Positions 45,431 to 58,288 of a stretch of DNA of 64,000 bases are shown here, in pieces. The notes below the pieces were generated by a model that saw nothing but the letters and a program-made list of their open reading frames with translations, made no database searches and was not told where the DNA came from. A program made the position numbers and the translations under genes. Positions within the stretch are counted from its first letter, which is position 1; every line of letters begins with the position of its first letter. Source of the DNA: Ashinkailepas kermadecensis (taxonomy: Eukaryota; Arthropoda; Thecostraca; Neolepadidae); contig JAOTOM010003840.1 in the NCBI GenBank assembly GCA_034440615.1, forward strand, positions 1 to 64,000, given 5' to 3'.

Positions 45431-46440
45431 CGCGCCGCCGCCAACCGCCACCTGCAGATCAGTTGCAAATGGAAGTGCATGCAAATTTTATCATACAAAA
45501 CATTCCGATATCCCATGTGTTCTCCAAGTCAGCTGAAATTAAGCCATGACGGCAATTCCGTTGCAGTCTCAATTGGATCAACTTACGTGTGAAGTGCTCG
45601 ACAAAATTAGTTCACGTATCTGCACCACCACAGCAGTCTAGGTGGTAATGGAAGTGCGTCATAAAAAGTGGTGCAAATGACTAACGTTCAATAAGTTGTC
45701 TGCCAAACATAAAAGAAAAGAAGTGTCATTTTCATGACGTACATCTATGCTCCCGCATCAAATCATGAATGATCAGGATTGTGATTGTAAGATTGCGCGA
45801 TCACAATTGCAATCCTTCTTTGAGGATTATACATAATGTACAATCTTTTTTTATCGGTAAGACATTGTGGATTGGATTGCAGGCGTTATCCTTGTGTTGT
45901 AGTACAAGCCGGACTGCAATCTATTTATTTTCGTTTGAATAAACTAATTTTACCGATGAACGCTTAATATAGCAAATATACGCGTGAAATCGTTTTCAAT
46001 GTTAAAAACGACCGAAACTTCCACTTGGTTAACAGGTTAAAACTGTGGAAAAGACAACGTAATCACGAGATATCCGATAAGAGTGCACGAGCAAGCGCCG
46101 AGTCGCAGCCTATTTTCGACCGCTCAGTTCAAGTGTACCAGCCAAATATCCAATGCCATGGCCAACATTTCTGCAATGGGCCAAATCAGACCTTGGTTGG
46201 GCTAGCTCGGGCTGTCCTGCTTGGGCTGAACTACATTCTTCCTTTGGTTCACGGTGGGAATTGACACAGGAATCCCAAACGGCCCCATACGGAAGTCCAA
46301 GTTCAGCCCAGTTAAACGAGCCCAAACACTGCCCAATCATACCAGAGTATGTACGAGTTGAACCCGAGTAACGCCGAGTTGAAACAGAGCAACGCCGAGT
46401 TGATCGCAAGTAATGCCGAGAAACCCGAGAAAACATAAAA
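45431..46440. other. No gene recognised
   Basis: AT-rich in 45560-46020. At 46150-46430 there are short internal repeats around GAGTTGA and AACGCCGAGTTGA. It may be part of the LINE insertion that continues to 47150. Confidence 0.35.
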
Positions 46441-47150
46441 CAAGTCAGGCAACTTCTTCCTGATTTGCTTAGATGTCTAGTTTTGTCTTCAATCCCCGCT
46501 ATGTTCAAGTCCCCAACAATAGTTATCCCATGCACTCTCCTACTTATCTCTTCCTGCATCAAGGTCAGTGTTTTCTTTCTGGTCTGGTGGCCTATATAAT
46601 TACCCAATTCTTAATCTTGTTCCATTCTCCAGGATATCTAACCACAAGGATTATACTCCTTCACTACATACACTATCCTCTATGGCAGTGGTTCTCAAAC
46701 TAGGGGTCGCGATCCCAGCTGGGGTCGCGGGGCCCTTCTGGTGGGGTCGCGAGCAATCATCGACTGTGAATTGACCCGACACATCTGGTCCGTTGCGCTC
46801 TGATAACGCCGCGCTGTTGTTGATACCCATGAATTTATGGCGCTGTCGCCATAAATGCATGCACTACCTGTAAATGTATGAGTGATGCTTCGCAAGTAAC
46901 AAAATACAGAACACTATAATACAAAAATACAGCATGTAGGGTCGCGGCGCGACGCTCCGCAAAAGTTTGAGGGGTCGCCACAGGGGTCGCCACATCAAAA
47001 AGTTTGAGAACCACTGCTCTATGGTATGACATTTCATTACTTGCCTCAAATATAAGAGTATCCCATCTCCTATCCTTGACTTCCTTTGAGGAGCATGTAT
47101 GCTGTAACCTGTCAATTCAAATTCTTGCAAGTTATCTCTGAGACAACTTG
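46440..47150 (-). pseudogene. LINE endonuclease fragment, split by a MITE
   Basis: On the minus strand the translation gives NLQEFELTGYSIH, GDGILLYLRQ, then, across the MITE and a frame change, SLWLDI, LYRPPDQ and VHGITIVGDLNIAG. These are the middle motifs of the apurinic-type endonuclease of CR1-like LINEs. Skipping 46686-47016 with one target copy restores CHTIEDSVCSEGV. The fragment stops abruptly at 47150, where a 38-bp direct repeat begins. No reverse transcriptase was found beside it. It differs from the LINE at 39410. Confidence 0.7.
46686..47016. mobile_element. 331-bp hAT-type MITE with perfect 8-bp duplication
   Basis: Starts CAGTGGTTCTCAAACTAG and ends AGTTTGAGAACCACTG. CTCTATGG stands on both sides (46678-46685 and 47017-47024). 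The interior has repeated GGGGTCGC motifs. The CAGTGGTTCTCAA terminus is a common hAT signature in animals. No coding capacity. Confidence 0.95.
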
Positions 47151-47188
47151 CACAGCCGGACACAGGGAGATGGCGCAGCCGAGAACAA
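47151..47188. repeat. 38-bp exact direct repeat, copy 2
   Basis: Exact copy of 45393-45430, directly at the broken 5' end of the LINE endonuclease fragment. Confidence 0.9.
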
Positions 47189-48030
47189 TTGAATATATAT
47201 GCAGAAATGAAATATTAGCTGATATTATCTGAATCTTCATTTACTGAAGCAGAATATTATAACTCTCTAAAAGAAGCCTGAAGGTAATTGGGTATGCAGT
47301 TTATTCAGATATAATGCTTTCAAAAGAAGCCTTTAGGGAAACTACAGCCATAAGTCTGCTATAGGAATACCAGATACTATTCTACAAAATTTCGCTCATA
47401 ACAATAAGCACATCAAGACAGAAGGGTTTAAGACTTAACATGAGCCACATTTATACATATATTTTGTCTGAAAAGCTAGATTTGGGATGCATCATTGAGG
47501 AATGAGTTAATGAAAGTATTTTTGGAGATTACTTGCAAGGATTTAAATTGCAGAAGCCAAGACTACTTCTGCAATTGGGAAGAGATAGTGGAGCTATTCA
47601 CTATAACTGATCAAGATGTAAAATTACTAGTGACCAACAGAAACTGCTGAACATCAACAATCCATCTAACTCGATTTATTAAAAACCCAATCGTCTCTCA
47701 CACAAAAAAAATGCAAACAACTCCTCTGCTCATAGAAGCTAAACTAAGCAAAACTAAGCTTGCAGTATCTTGTTGAGCCAAAATCATGCAACAAACTCAA
47801 ACTAATCAATATCCAAGTCCTGAACTTGCACAGTACACTTGGTACCCTTACAGAAACTTTGTCTGTGGGCACAGCTTTACTCCAGATACATACTACTCTC
47901 CAAAATAAATACTAATATAATCCAAATATTATCTACATAGCCTAAACAAATGTAATAGTTGGAACACAGGATTCTAACTGGTTTCAAACAACTAGTTTGT
48001 TCTAGTTCAAGCCCTGAGTCCAAAGCCCAG
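47189..48030. other. AT-rich, no feature recognised
   Basis: No open frame over 60 codons and no clear repeat was noticed. Confidence 0.4.
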
Positions 48031-49110
48031 ATTTGACAAGGATAAGAAGATGCGAATGATCAATTCTGGTCAAAGCGCCCTAAAACCGAAATAACTAAGG
48101 ATAAGAAGATTTATCCACAGCAACCTAAACTCACTACCATAATTTGCATGCATATCCAGCCAGCTTCTGGCCTCTTTTAATGAGTTAGGATATCAAACTT
48201 CAGCAAATACATATAAAAAACCATTAGGACATTTTTTGGTCAAATTATATGGTGTTTTCTGATGTGATTTGAATTGATTTCATATTTTGTTCTTTGGAAA
48301 ACAAAAACATTTATAAATATAAGCAATTGCAGTTGAAGCACTTGTATCCCAACAAGCAGTCAATTCACCAAGAAAAGAACATAAAGTAATTATGGTAACA
48401 TTAAACAATACCATAAAAAACATACTTTTGACAAAGCAGATACATGTCATCCACCTGAACAAAATATGGGAAAATGTACAGAAAGGGTAAATTTGTGCTT
48501 TAAGGTGTTTTATGAATTCTCAAAATATATCTTTTAAACACAATATTTATGAATGTGATTAAGATGATGGGGCCACTCATTTTCTGTATAAATGCCTACT
48601 TTTCAGTTTGTGACAAATAACACCAACACGGGGGCTTTGAATTTGACAACAGGATAAAATGTAAGGTTTAAATAATAAAACAAAAATGCAGCATAATCTT
48701 GCCTAGCCTAGCCTAACCTAACTTTGGATAGTTAAAAAAAAAAAAATTTGTAAAAATGTCAATTTATTCCTTTAAATTTTCCAAATGAAAATCTAACCCA
48801 GCCTAGCCTAACCTAGCATAGCATTCTTTTGAAGAAAAAGAACTTCCAAAATGCTTGGGAATTTTTAAATACATTTTGGAAGAATTTCAAACTTTAAAAA
48901 ACCTAAATTAACCCAACCAAACCTAACCCATTTGTTTCCTTTATAGAGGCAAAATGTGTGTAAAGCCTGTCTTGTGAACATCTTAAAACACAATATTACA
49001 CAGAAGGGAGGATAATATCCAATGAAGAATAATGTAAAATTACAACAAAAAACCTAACTTAACATAAGGTACTGATATTGGATTGCCTAAAACCAACCAA
49101 TTTTGTTTTG
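48030..49110 (-). mobile_element. Diverged partial copy D of the large hAT-like element
   Basis: Oriented like copy B. 48480-48640 matches 19460-19640 (AAGGTGTTTTATGAATTC, then CCACTCATTTTCTGTA and AAATGCCTAC). 48700-49000 contains CCTAACC runs and the CTTGTCTTGTG-like block. The CCCTAAAACCGAAATAACTA motif near 48080 matches the LINE-tail motif inside copies A and B. Neither terminus is present. Confidence 0.65.
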
Positions 49111-51580
49111 CCTAATATCATTCCATCACCAGAGAAGTCTACATGATCTGCCATATCAATGCAAAGTCGCATGATGTATGCAGTGAATATCTCGCTGATG
49201 CGATTTTTGCAAAGAAATACCTAGGTACCTAGTAGAGGAAAACAGGTTCAGGCGATGCATTTGCTTTCCAATTTGCACTCATGGCCGAGGGCTTCTTGTA
49301 TATACCTAAATAAGTATCCAAACTTGAACAATTAACCATAATCACAGAATAATAGAACCGAAATCACCGACATCCTTCATTGCTCAAACTATACAACACA
49401 GCCAGACCAAGGTATCTTGGCCAGACTTGGGCCAGACCAGAGTATATTAAAGAACGGCCAGACCTTCCCAGCGGATGGCGTTGTGTAGGCTCTAGTAAAG
49501 GTATCTTGGTGTAGGCTACCGGTTGTCACGTCCCACTAACTGACAACCACAAACAACTGATTAATCGCCAGAGCGGCCAAAAAGTAAACACGAATGACCT
49601 TGACAAACTCCCATTTCCTAGACACAGGAAACGTGAGACCATTGATCTCGATGAGGTCAATGCGCAAGATGGTGATACAAAAATGTAAAAAATAAAGGGG
49701 TTACAAAGAAACCTGATTGCTGTTCGGAATGTTGTTCTTGACATATTTATGACGCGAAAATAAAATTAGCTGGCATATTTTACTCACACGACGTTGTGAT
49801 ACATTTAACGATCCCTTGCAAGCCAGTGGGGCGCCTATTGCCGGCCGGTGGCACCCTTTCTCATCGGGTATCTTTCATGACGACGGGACGCATCTATAGC
49901 CAGTCGATGCGTCTTTTTCATCCAGCGACGCGCTTTTTCGGCCAGTGGGCACCTTTTTGGTCGCCCCTGTAGCTAATGGTATTATACCCTAATGAACAAA
50001 TAGCAATCCCTCGGCATGCTCCTACCCGCCAACAGAGTCCGCCACGTCAGCAACCTTCAGATCCATCCCTGGTAGTGGCTCACCCCAACTCCTGGGCTAA
50101 AGTCAATGTGAGACAGGCGAGAGTGGTGGGAAGATGGTGAGGTGGATTACATGTACGATGTGTGAAATGTGTGCGTGTTTACCATGCATTGATGCCGGAA
50201 AAAAGCACACCTTGTATATCTGATTTGACCATACACGCATTTGCCAACTGTACATTTGCCGTGCGTACCTCTGCCCTTACGTACATTTCCGTCCGTGTAT
50301 GTCATTCCTACATTTGCTTTACGTACATTTGTGCATGCCCGACACCGATGGTGGCGCCGTCTATATTAGGGTCTGATCACGCCACTGGCCAGTTTCACGA
50401 GACAGTCACTCGAGAGGGTGGCGCTAGCTGTGCTCTGTGAACTCATTTTGTTCTGGCCACTAAGCAGGGCAGAACACAATCACATGCCCAAACCATACCC
50501 AATTCACTGATCAGCGAATGGCGATCATCAGTGTGCCTGGAGTTTGCTGCATATTTTGCAATAATTAGCACCGCTGATTTGCATTCGTGGAACTATAGGG
50601 AACACTCAGGGGAGCAGATGGGTCAACTAAGATCTAAAGTTGATGGATTCAGAGTGCCTTCGAGAGGCTGGCCAATGCGATCCCATGTTAAAATATGTAA
50701 TTATTCGGAGGGCTCATCCAAACATTGAGGTGCTCATGCCACTCCAGTGTCAAAGGAATCTCCACGTTTGATGACTACTGATTAAAGCAGGATCAGGGCG
50801 GAACATTTCTCACGAAGCCATGTATCCAAGCCTTCATTTTCAAGGCATATTTTCAGATAGAATAGGGAAAACGACAACTTAATTGCCCTCCATGTCGGTC
50901 CCCAGGTGACCCTTGTGGACCCCCTAAGGCGGTCACCTGCAGGGCCTCCTCGGACCCGCCATGGGGCTGCCTCCTTTGTCCCCTTGGCAACGCGGCTGAT
51001 ATGGCCATGAAAAACGTCGCAACCGTGACCTCGCCGTGTGAGCATCAAACCGGGTTCTCCCTGGCGCAGTACATGTCGCAAACTAACGGTGCGTCAGCAA
51101 ACACGGACGTATCTGATCGCGATTTATTTAAACATCCAAGTTACTTGATGACGTTCTATGAGTCATTTTCCGACAAATAAAAATGTTGCGTTTCACCACA
51201 TGAATCCCAAAGCGTTAATATTCCTGGTTAAAATTGTTCGTTTCCAACCTGTTTGTTTCTGAATAATATCCGAATTTGTGTCCTTGCGTTTTTATCCATG
51301 CACCCAATGGAACACCAGGTAGTCTGAAAGTGTAGTAATATTACCAGTCGCGCAGCCAGGCTTTTCTTTATGGGATCCCGACCCAAAAAAATGGCAAGAA
51401 CCAGAACACGCTTTCACAGCGCGAAGCGCATCGAAGTTTCGGTTCTGTTGTGAAAATCTAAAAAAGATTGTTCCATCAAATGTATTTTTGGTTGTTACGG
51501 GGCGGCCCCTTGCCCCCTCTGAATATCACCGTTACGTTACAAGAAAAAAAACACTCAAAATAGTAATCAAATCAATTGAC
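49111..51580. other. No gene recognised; hAT-like end at 49969
   Basis: At 49840-49969 imperfect ~30-bp units with CAGTSGRYGC and CTTTTTC cores end in GTCGCCCCTG, the form of a CAGGGG-type terminus facing left. No partner was found. Frames of 65-99 codons (50162, 50531, 50782) match nothing I know. Confidence 0.35.
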
Positions 51581-52060
51581 GGGGGTAATTACTCTTTGGC
51601 TGCCCCAATAATTCTGTTTCTGGAACGTCGCAGTGCTACGACATACCCATGGTAGCCAGGAATTATGTATGCACCGACGACTGGTCGCGGGCCAGCCCAG
51701 CCTGTCCCGGGCGACACAGCCGATCCTCTCCTCCGAGAAGACCTTGACCCCGCCGCGCTCCGGAGCTGCCAATGTCGGCAAGACCCGCAGCTGACCGCTT
51801 CGACGCCGTTGTCGCTGTTCATTCCGACGGTGCTGCCGCCTACCGGTCGTGAGCGAAACTACCGGAAACCGGAGCGTCTGAGCCGAGGACCGTCATACAC
51901 ACCGGACGAGGGCCGGGAGCGGGTGTCGCCGCGAGCGCGTGCAGAAGCGGGTGGGTGATCGTGAGTGTGACCGGCGAAACGGGACAACCGTCGCGAGACT
52001 CAGGAAGGTGTTGCAGGTAGGTGGAGTCGGGGTGCAGGTGCTCGAATGTGGAAGAGCACC
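51580..52060. other. CpG-rich block, possible promoter or exon
   Basis: GC content rises sharply between AT-rich flanks. All frames are fairly open (for example 51665-51958 plus), but the translations are Arg/Pro/Ala-rich and fit no family. A first exon or promoter is possible; there is no direct evidence. Confidence 0.25.
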
Positions 52061-52188
52061 AGCAATGCTGCCGCTATGAATTTCTTCCTAAAGCTCAAAC
52101 TAGCTGCTGCAAATTGTAATGCCGATGTTGATCAGAAACATAGGTGGTTGAACAATAGGTAGAACTTCAAAGAGTTTATTGTGGGAGA

Positions 52189-53088
52189 CACGGGTGTTGA
52201 TTTCTGAAGATTATTGTTGTGTGTGTGTGGGGTGGGGGGGGGGGGGGGGGAGGCAAGGCAGAATGAAGGCAATGGGCAGGCCCAAATGGATTGGGGGCAT
52301 GTTTCATAGGATCCCATGTTAAAAGTTCGAATTATTGGGGTGGGGGGAGGAAAAGCCAACATTAAGGGGTCACTTACTTGCTGCCTTAAAAGCTTGTTGA
52401 ACAACACCCTTGGTGGGAGGTCAGGAATGTTCAGACTAATAAAATTTCAAACGCGTTGGAATCACGAGCGTTATTTTCTGAGAATTATTGGGGGGGGGGA
52501 GGCACAATTAATGAAGACAATGGACGGGCCCAAACGGATTGGGGCACACTCCAAAGGGTGCAATGTTTTAAGTTGAAATTCTTGGGTGGCAAAGCCAACC
52601 AATTGAGGGGGCACTATCCCCCTCAAAAGCATTTAAAACAATACCATTGGTAGGGGCTGAACCAAATATTGGAGGAGCTTCAGCACCTCTAAGGACATGC
52701 TAGCTCTACCTGTGGCTGCGACTACAAAATTCGGTATTTCAGCTCCAAAAAGTTGCTATTGTAGTCGGAATACCTTGCCTGCCATACTACATTGTCCACT
52801 TAAATGGCAGTAAAAGTTACGGGGTCTGATGTCTCCTTGCTTAATTTAGCCTGAGAGGCCGCAAACTATAAAAGTGCAAACCCATAAGGAACTTGTTATT
52901 TATAGGGTTGCTCGAAAAAAAACCCTATTGGTTTTTTTTGCCTCGGCATGGGTGGAGAAGTTGTCAAACTTTTTTGATGTAAACAAGTTAATTCATATGC
53001 TTAACCAGGAATAGTCCACCGTCCTCATGCATTGCGCATACAGTAAACATTCAGACACACATACACACACACACACACATACACACAG

Positions 53089-53179
<91 letters not shown>

Positions 53180-53689
53180 TACACATACAGTTGCGGCAGT
53201 CCCATCTAGGTGACGGCACGGGTGATGTTTTATGAAGCCCATTGGGAAATGGGGGAGCTGAATTAGGTATGGGGCTGTCCGGTATTCAGGAGGCTAACAT
53301 CATTATCATGTCGAACATAAAATGCACCCCTGGATGACGCCGTGTTTTTGCTCCTTGGATACTCACCGGGTAGGCTTCTGGCTGATGCAATTTAACGTCA
53401 CCCAATGGACCTGTTTAGTTGTAAATCTGTTAGTGGTTTGTACGAAAACCTTGGTGTCGTCTGAAGTCACCTAACTTCCGAAATTCGGATCCTCGGCTGT
53501 GAACACTAGGGGTGTTGTTTAATATACTTTTGGGTTGGTAAATGCCTCCTCAATGTTGGCTTTGTCCCTCCAATAATTTCAACTCTTAACATGGGACCCC
53601 ATGGAGTATGCCATCCCCCAATCCATACAGGTTTCCGCCCATTGTCTTAATGTATGCCCCCTAATGACTTTCAGAAATCAACACCCGTG
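52189..53689. mobile_element. TIR element with CACGGGTGTTGATTTCTGA ends
   Basis: The 19-bp sequence starting at 52189 recurs as an exact inverted copy at 53671-53689. Inside, 52258-52420 and 52495-52650 are related direct repeats (GGCCCAAAYGGATTGGGG, AAGCCAAC), and 53510-53670 is an inverted relative. No target duplication was seen and no transposase is present. A related but diverged end (CAGGGGTGTTACTTTG) occurs at 53879. Confidence 0.65.
53055..53173. repeat. Compound (CA)n/(TA)n microsatellite
   Basis: An imperfect (CA)n tract runs to about 53112 and a (TA)n tract of ~50 bp to about 53164, with a short TATG/TATA tail. Overlapping open frames are artefacts of the repeat. Confidence 0.95.
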
Positions 53690-55290
53690 ATCACCATGCA
53701 TACTTGTCCATACTTGTCCTCAGTTTCCCCGTCAAGAGCCCATAAGTGCACGTACACTTATGCTGCATATGCTATTCTCGACACCGTCCGAGCATGATTT
53801 TAGGCCTACACTACCGGCTCCCCGTGCTAATGACGTCCAGAATTGTCATTTACCACATGTTCCAGACACAACCTATAGCAGGGGTGTTACTTTGTAAATG
53901 CTATGGGGTGCCACTGGCCCCCTCAATCATCGATTTGGCCCTCTCCCCAATCAGGCTGAAGCTTAACCATTGGGCCCATGTGCATGCACTAGATACAGAT
54001 GGTTTTCGTGGAAGCTTTTGTCATCAAAAAGTTCATCCCCTAACCAATTTCATAGAGAGACACCCATGACAGACAGCATCATGTAAGTGGTTGGTGCGGT
54101 TCCAGCGTTCAGGAGTGACTTTAGCGCTGGGCGTACGCCGCAGTCTTCCCGGGTGATGCTGATAATCCTGGATATGAATGGGCGGCATCAAAGAGATGCT
54201 CATCGGCATGCTATGCACATCGTCGCTATGCACATCGTGACCAGCTCCTTGTTTTCCGGGGCGGAGTCTGTGCTATTGACGTTTTTGGAGGAAAGACTGA
54301 GCATGTTCAATGCGAACCGGCCAGGAAATCTAGCTGAACATTTACCGAGGCAATTTCCTGCACACTATCTGTGCTACAAGGCGTTGCAGTGGTCGACGTG
54401 CTTTGCATGGTTACGGTCCATCCCATTTGACAACGCTGTCTCCGTCAAACAGTGTGGGGAGGAGAGCGGCGCCAAATCCGCTTCAAGTGGATGATTCCAA
54501 TTATGCTGCATTAGGGCCACAGAGGTAATCTTCAATTGCGGAAGGAGGGCGCGCACTGCTCACCACCGCTCCCAGTGGTGGCGCCGTGCCCCAGTTCCGT
54601 TCTTCTCACCGTTCTTTGAAGCTGTGCTAGACAGAGGCGGTTCTGTGTAGCGGATCTAGCATGCTATCACAGGGCGTAGCTGTACCGTTGGGACAAGCCA
54701 CACTTGATCGTCAGATCGCCGCACGCGAAACTCTGACCAAGGACGTGGAAATGCCTACGCCGTAGTGTCGCCCGACACCGCCGATAACAGCCGATGCGAT
54801 CGGCATCGCCGCGGCGCCCGGCGCCCACCTCCATCACGGAGCTGAGTGCCGCTGTTCAGCTGGGTGCCCGGGGTCGCGGAGGTGCACGCTCGTCAGCACG
54901 GAACACTGCGATAGGCGTGCTGACGTCAGACGCAGACGCCGGCGCCGTGTCACGAGTCTCCGGCTGGCGGCGGTCAGTGAACTTCGGCCGAGGCTCAGTC
55001 GGTGGCGCGGCGCTCGTGCTGCATCCAAGCGCAGAAATGTACCACAACTATTGCAATGACAGAGCATGCTGAAGAGCCAAAGTCGGTTTGCGGAGCTCAC
55101 TCCATATGTTTCTATATGTATGTTTCACTCCATGTTAAAAGCTGAAATTGTTGGAGAGCTAGTCTGCCCCTGCTTTCAGGGGTTCGGACTCCCAAAAGTA
55201 TGCAAAGTTCCACACCTGGCTACAGCCCAGTCGGTGGTGTACTGGTCGGGGCGTGTCCCCAGCGAGGGGCCCTGAGATCCCCATGTGTAT
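53690..55290. other. No gene recognised; GC-rich from 54770
   Basis: A 135-codon plus-strand frame at 54087-54494 has balanced composition but no recognised motif, and no splice support was found. 54780-55030 is CpG-rich. Confidence 0.3.
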
Positions 55291-55299
55291 CTCAGTCGG

Positions 55300-55520
55300 T
55301 GGTGCCGAGACCCTGTGTATCTCGAGTGGATGACAGTCGGTGTTGCCTAGACCCTGGACATCTCGAGCGGATGACAGTCGGTGTTGCCGAGACCCTGTGT
55401 ATCTCGAGTGTATGACAGTCGGTGTTGCCCAGACCCTGTGTATCTCGAGTGGATGACAGTCGGTGTTGCCGAGACCCTGTGTATCTCGAGTGGATGACAG
55501 TCGGTGTTGCCGAGACCCGG
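55300..55520. repeat. 41-bp minisatellite, ~5 units
   Basis: Units consist of CGAGACCCTGTGTATCTCGA followed by GTGGATGACAGTCGGTGTTGC, with a few substitutions (for example TGGACATCTCGAGC near 55355). Each unit contains a CTCGAG palindrome. Open on both strands. Confidence 0.95.
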
Positions 55521-57397
55521 ACGGGCCCGAGACTGCACAAATGACAAGCTGCTTTGGCGAAATGATGCCGTGGGCCTCACCTAACCAGGCTGCAGTTTTG
55601 CTAGCTAATTTACATTGGCGTCGCCACGGACTTTGGATGCGAGTTTTGGTTAGGACGAGAGGACTTTAGATCGGTTCTTTGGGTACAGCGCCATTCGGGT
55701 ATACTAAATTTGAAACTTTTGGAATGGGAGAGAGGGGAGGGGACGCGTCCTCGCCTTGGCCACGCTCATGCTCATTTCTAGGAAAAGAAACAATTCTGAA
55801 GCGTGAAATCTCCATTTCTTTTAGTTTTGTACATCTATTAGTGAGCGGAACGAACCGATGAACGGCACTCACGACCGAAGTGCAGCAGGCACGAGTGACG
55901 ACTGATTGAACCGAATCGGAGCCGAATCCGGACAGACCACCAACGGGTCCGCCGCTCGAGCCGGGCTTGGCCAGCGAGCCGGAGCCGGTCCCAGCACTGC
56001 CAACGCCCCTCGAGTCAGCCCGGGGAGGGGGCCCGGGGCCGAGCGCGGCTCTCGTGTCCGCCGATCAGGCGGCCGCGACCCGCCCGGTGGCTCGACCGGG
56101 CCGCGACTGCGACGTCCGTGTAGCCGGCCGTGAGGTTGGCGGTGTCGAGTTCGACACACGGCTGGCGAGACGCCGGCGCGCCGTGTCTCGGCAGGGAAGC
56201 CCCACCGGCCGCTCGAGCCGGTCCTTTGTGGCCGGCTGCATACCGGAGTGGTAGGAGGGGGCCACAGAAGACAGAAGACGGCGCTTGGCCCCGGCTGGCC
56301 GCCGTGCCGGCGACGTTTCCCGGCTGCGACTGAGCGCCCGGTGTGGCCGTGCTCCCACTGGCGGAGGCGACGTGCCTGCAGCCGGCTGGTGGGAACCGGT
56401 CCAGAGCAGCGTCCGCCCCGACCCGTCCCGCCCGCCGCCCAGCTCCGACGGCGCCGCGGCCGCGCGCAAATTGTGCCGCACGGAAAATGGCGGGCAACGA
56501 ACGCTTCACGGAGGACTGCGAGTTTTGCTGTTGACAGTTGATTTCCGATTCGAGGAAACCTGGTGGTGAATGCCATGGATGAAGAAGTAGGCAAGCTGCG
56601 TCTGGTATTCCAACACAATGTAAAGAGGCTGTTCGGGGTGCTGAAGAGTCGTAGACACAGACAGAACGCACGCGATGCCCATCTGGCCCATGCATTTCGG
56701 GTAGCCTGATCTGGCCAAAGATCAGAAGCATCGCCTGCTAGGTATATTGCCATCAAGGCACGCTGCCCAGTCCTGCTGATGTGTCTCAATACCAGGAATA
56801 GCCTGATGAGTGGATCCGACCTCACATCACCCGGGGACAGGTGAGATCATTCCGCCACTGATTGTTAGGCCCATGAATGTAGGAACCGGTGGTCAGAGGA
56901 CGCAGTCCCCCCCCCCAACTTTGGACCGGTTTAGCATTTACACTTGGGGTGTTGTATGAAAATATTTTACTTCAAAATTGATCTTTTGCTCCCAGGATTT
57001 GGGGCAATGAACCCTAGGCATGAAGTATGAACTGTCCCAATTCCCTCAGGATTTGGGACAGCATCTGAATTGGCCGTTCGAATACCAACGCAAGTTGTGC
57101 GTTATTCTTCTCGTTGAGCATAGTTTCCGCTGGCTCGCATTAACGAATTTCATAAATATTCCATCTTGTTTCCTTTATCGCAGCCGAGAACGATGTCGGA
57201 CATTCTGCTGTAGCATGAAATAGTTCACAATGTATTGCAAAAAAACCGGACGCATCGTGCAGGATTGCTTATGCAGGATAGCGCTGGCGGACATCACCGG
57301 CACTCGATGATGGTGTCACGCAGGTTCCTAATGTGAAGTCTATGTCTATGTTACTCACATTTCCAATGCTAATTCGCCAAGCGACATGCCCACATAC
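55521..57397. other. CpG-rich region 55890-56540, no gene recognised
   Basis: Very GC-rich with long frames on both strands (up to 318 codons minus, 55869-56825). They overlap each other and are compositionally biased. A good initiation context AAAATGGCGGGC at 56486 is followed by only 15 codons. It may be a CpG-island promoter with an untranslated first exon. Confidence 0.25.
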
Positions 57398-57522
57398 GTC
57401 CTCCGATGCGACGCATCGCCTCTACGAGTCCATTACACGGGCGCGGGATCTGCACGCGGTCGATGCGGCCACTTGTTTCCAGGTCATAAAGCCGGCCAAA
57501 GTGTGCAGAGATGATGGCCCCG
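57398..57522 (-). other. Possible internal exon (125 bp) with good splice sites
   Basis: On the minus strand CTCCCCTCGCCGGCAG is followed by a frame reading GAIISAHFGRLYDLETSG and RIDRVQIPRP, then GAGGAC|GTATGT, a strong donor. The protein segment is not recognised and no neighbouring exon was found, so this is a candidate only. Confidence 0.2.
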
Positions 57523-57815
57523 CTGCCGGCGAGGGGAGTGCTCGCCACCGCGGCGGTGCACGTCTGGCCCAATGACCTTCGCCGCCGTGACAGCGGGGCG
57601 GCGCTGGCTGCGCGCAGGGCCGCCGCCGCCCCCTCTGCCGTTCATCACCGGCTGCCCTTAATGCGTCGTATCTCACGCGGCGGCGACAAAAACGCCACCT
57701 GACGCCCACCGCCGCCCTTCCTCCGGTCCCGTCCCGCCGTCCCGCTGGTGGCGACTCTGTCCCTGCCTCTGTCCTTGTTCCTGCGGCTCTGACTCCGTCT
57801 CCGTCTCTGTCCTCG

Positions 57816-58288
<473 letters not shown>

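Noticed and set aside
54087..54494. 135-codon plus-strand frame
   Set aside because: No recognised family, no splice or promoter support, and a simple-repeat-like ATGCACATCGTSGC stretch inside.
55869..56825. 318-codon minus-strand open frame
   Set aside because: Lies in CpG-rich DNA with several competing open frames on both strands; no recognisable motif or splice structure.
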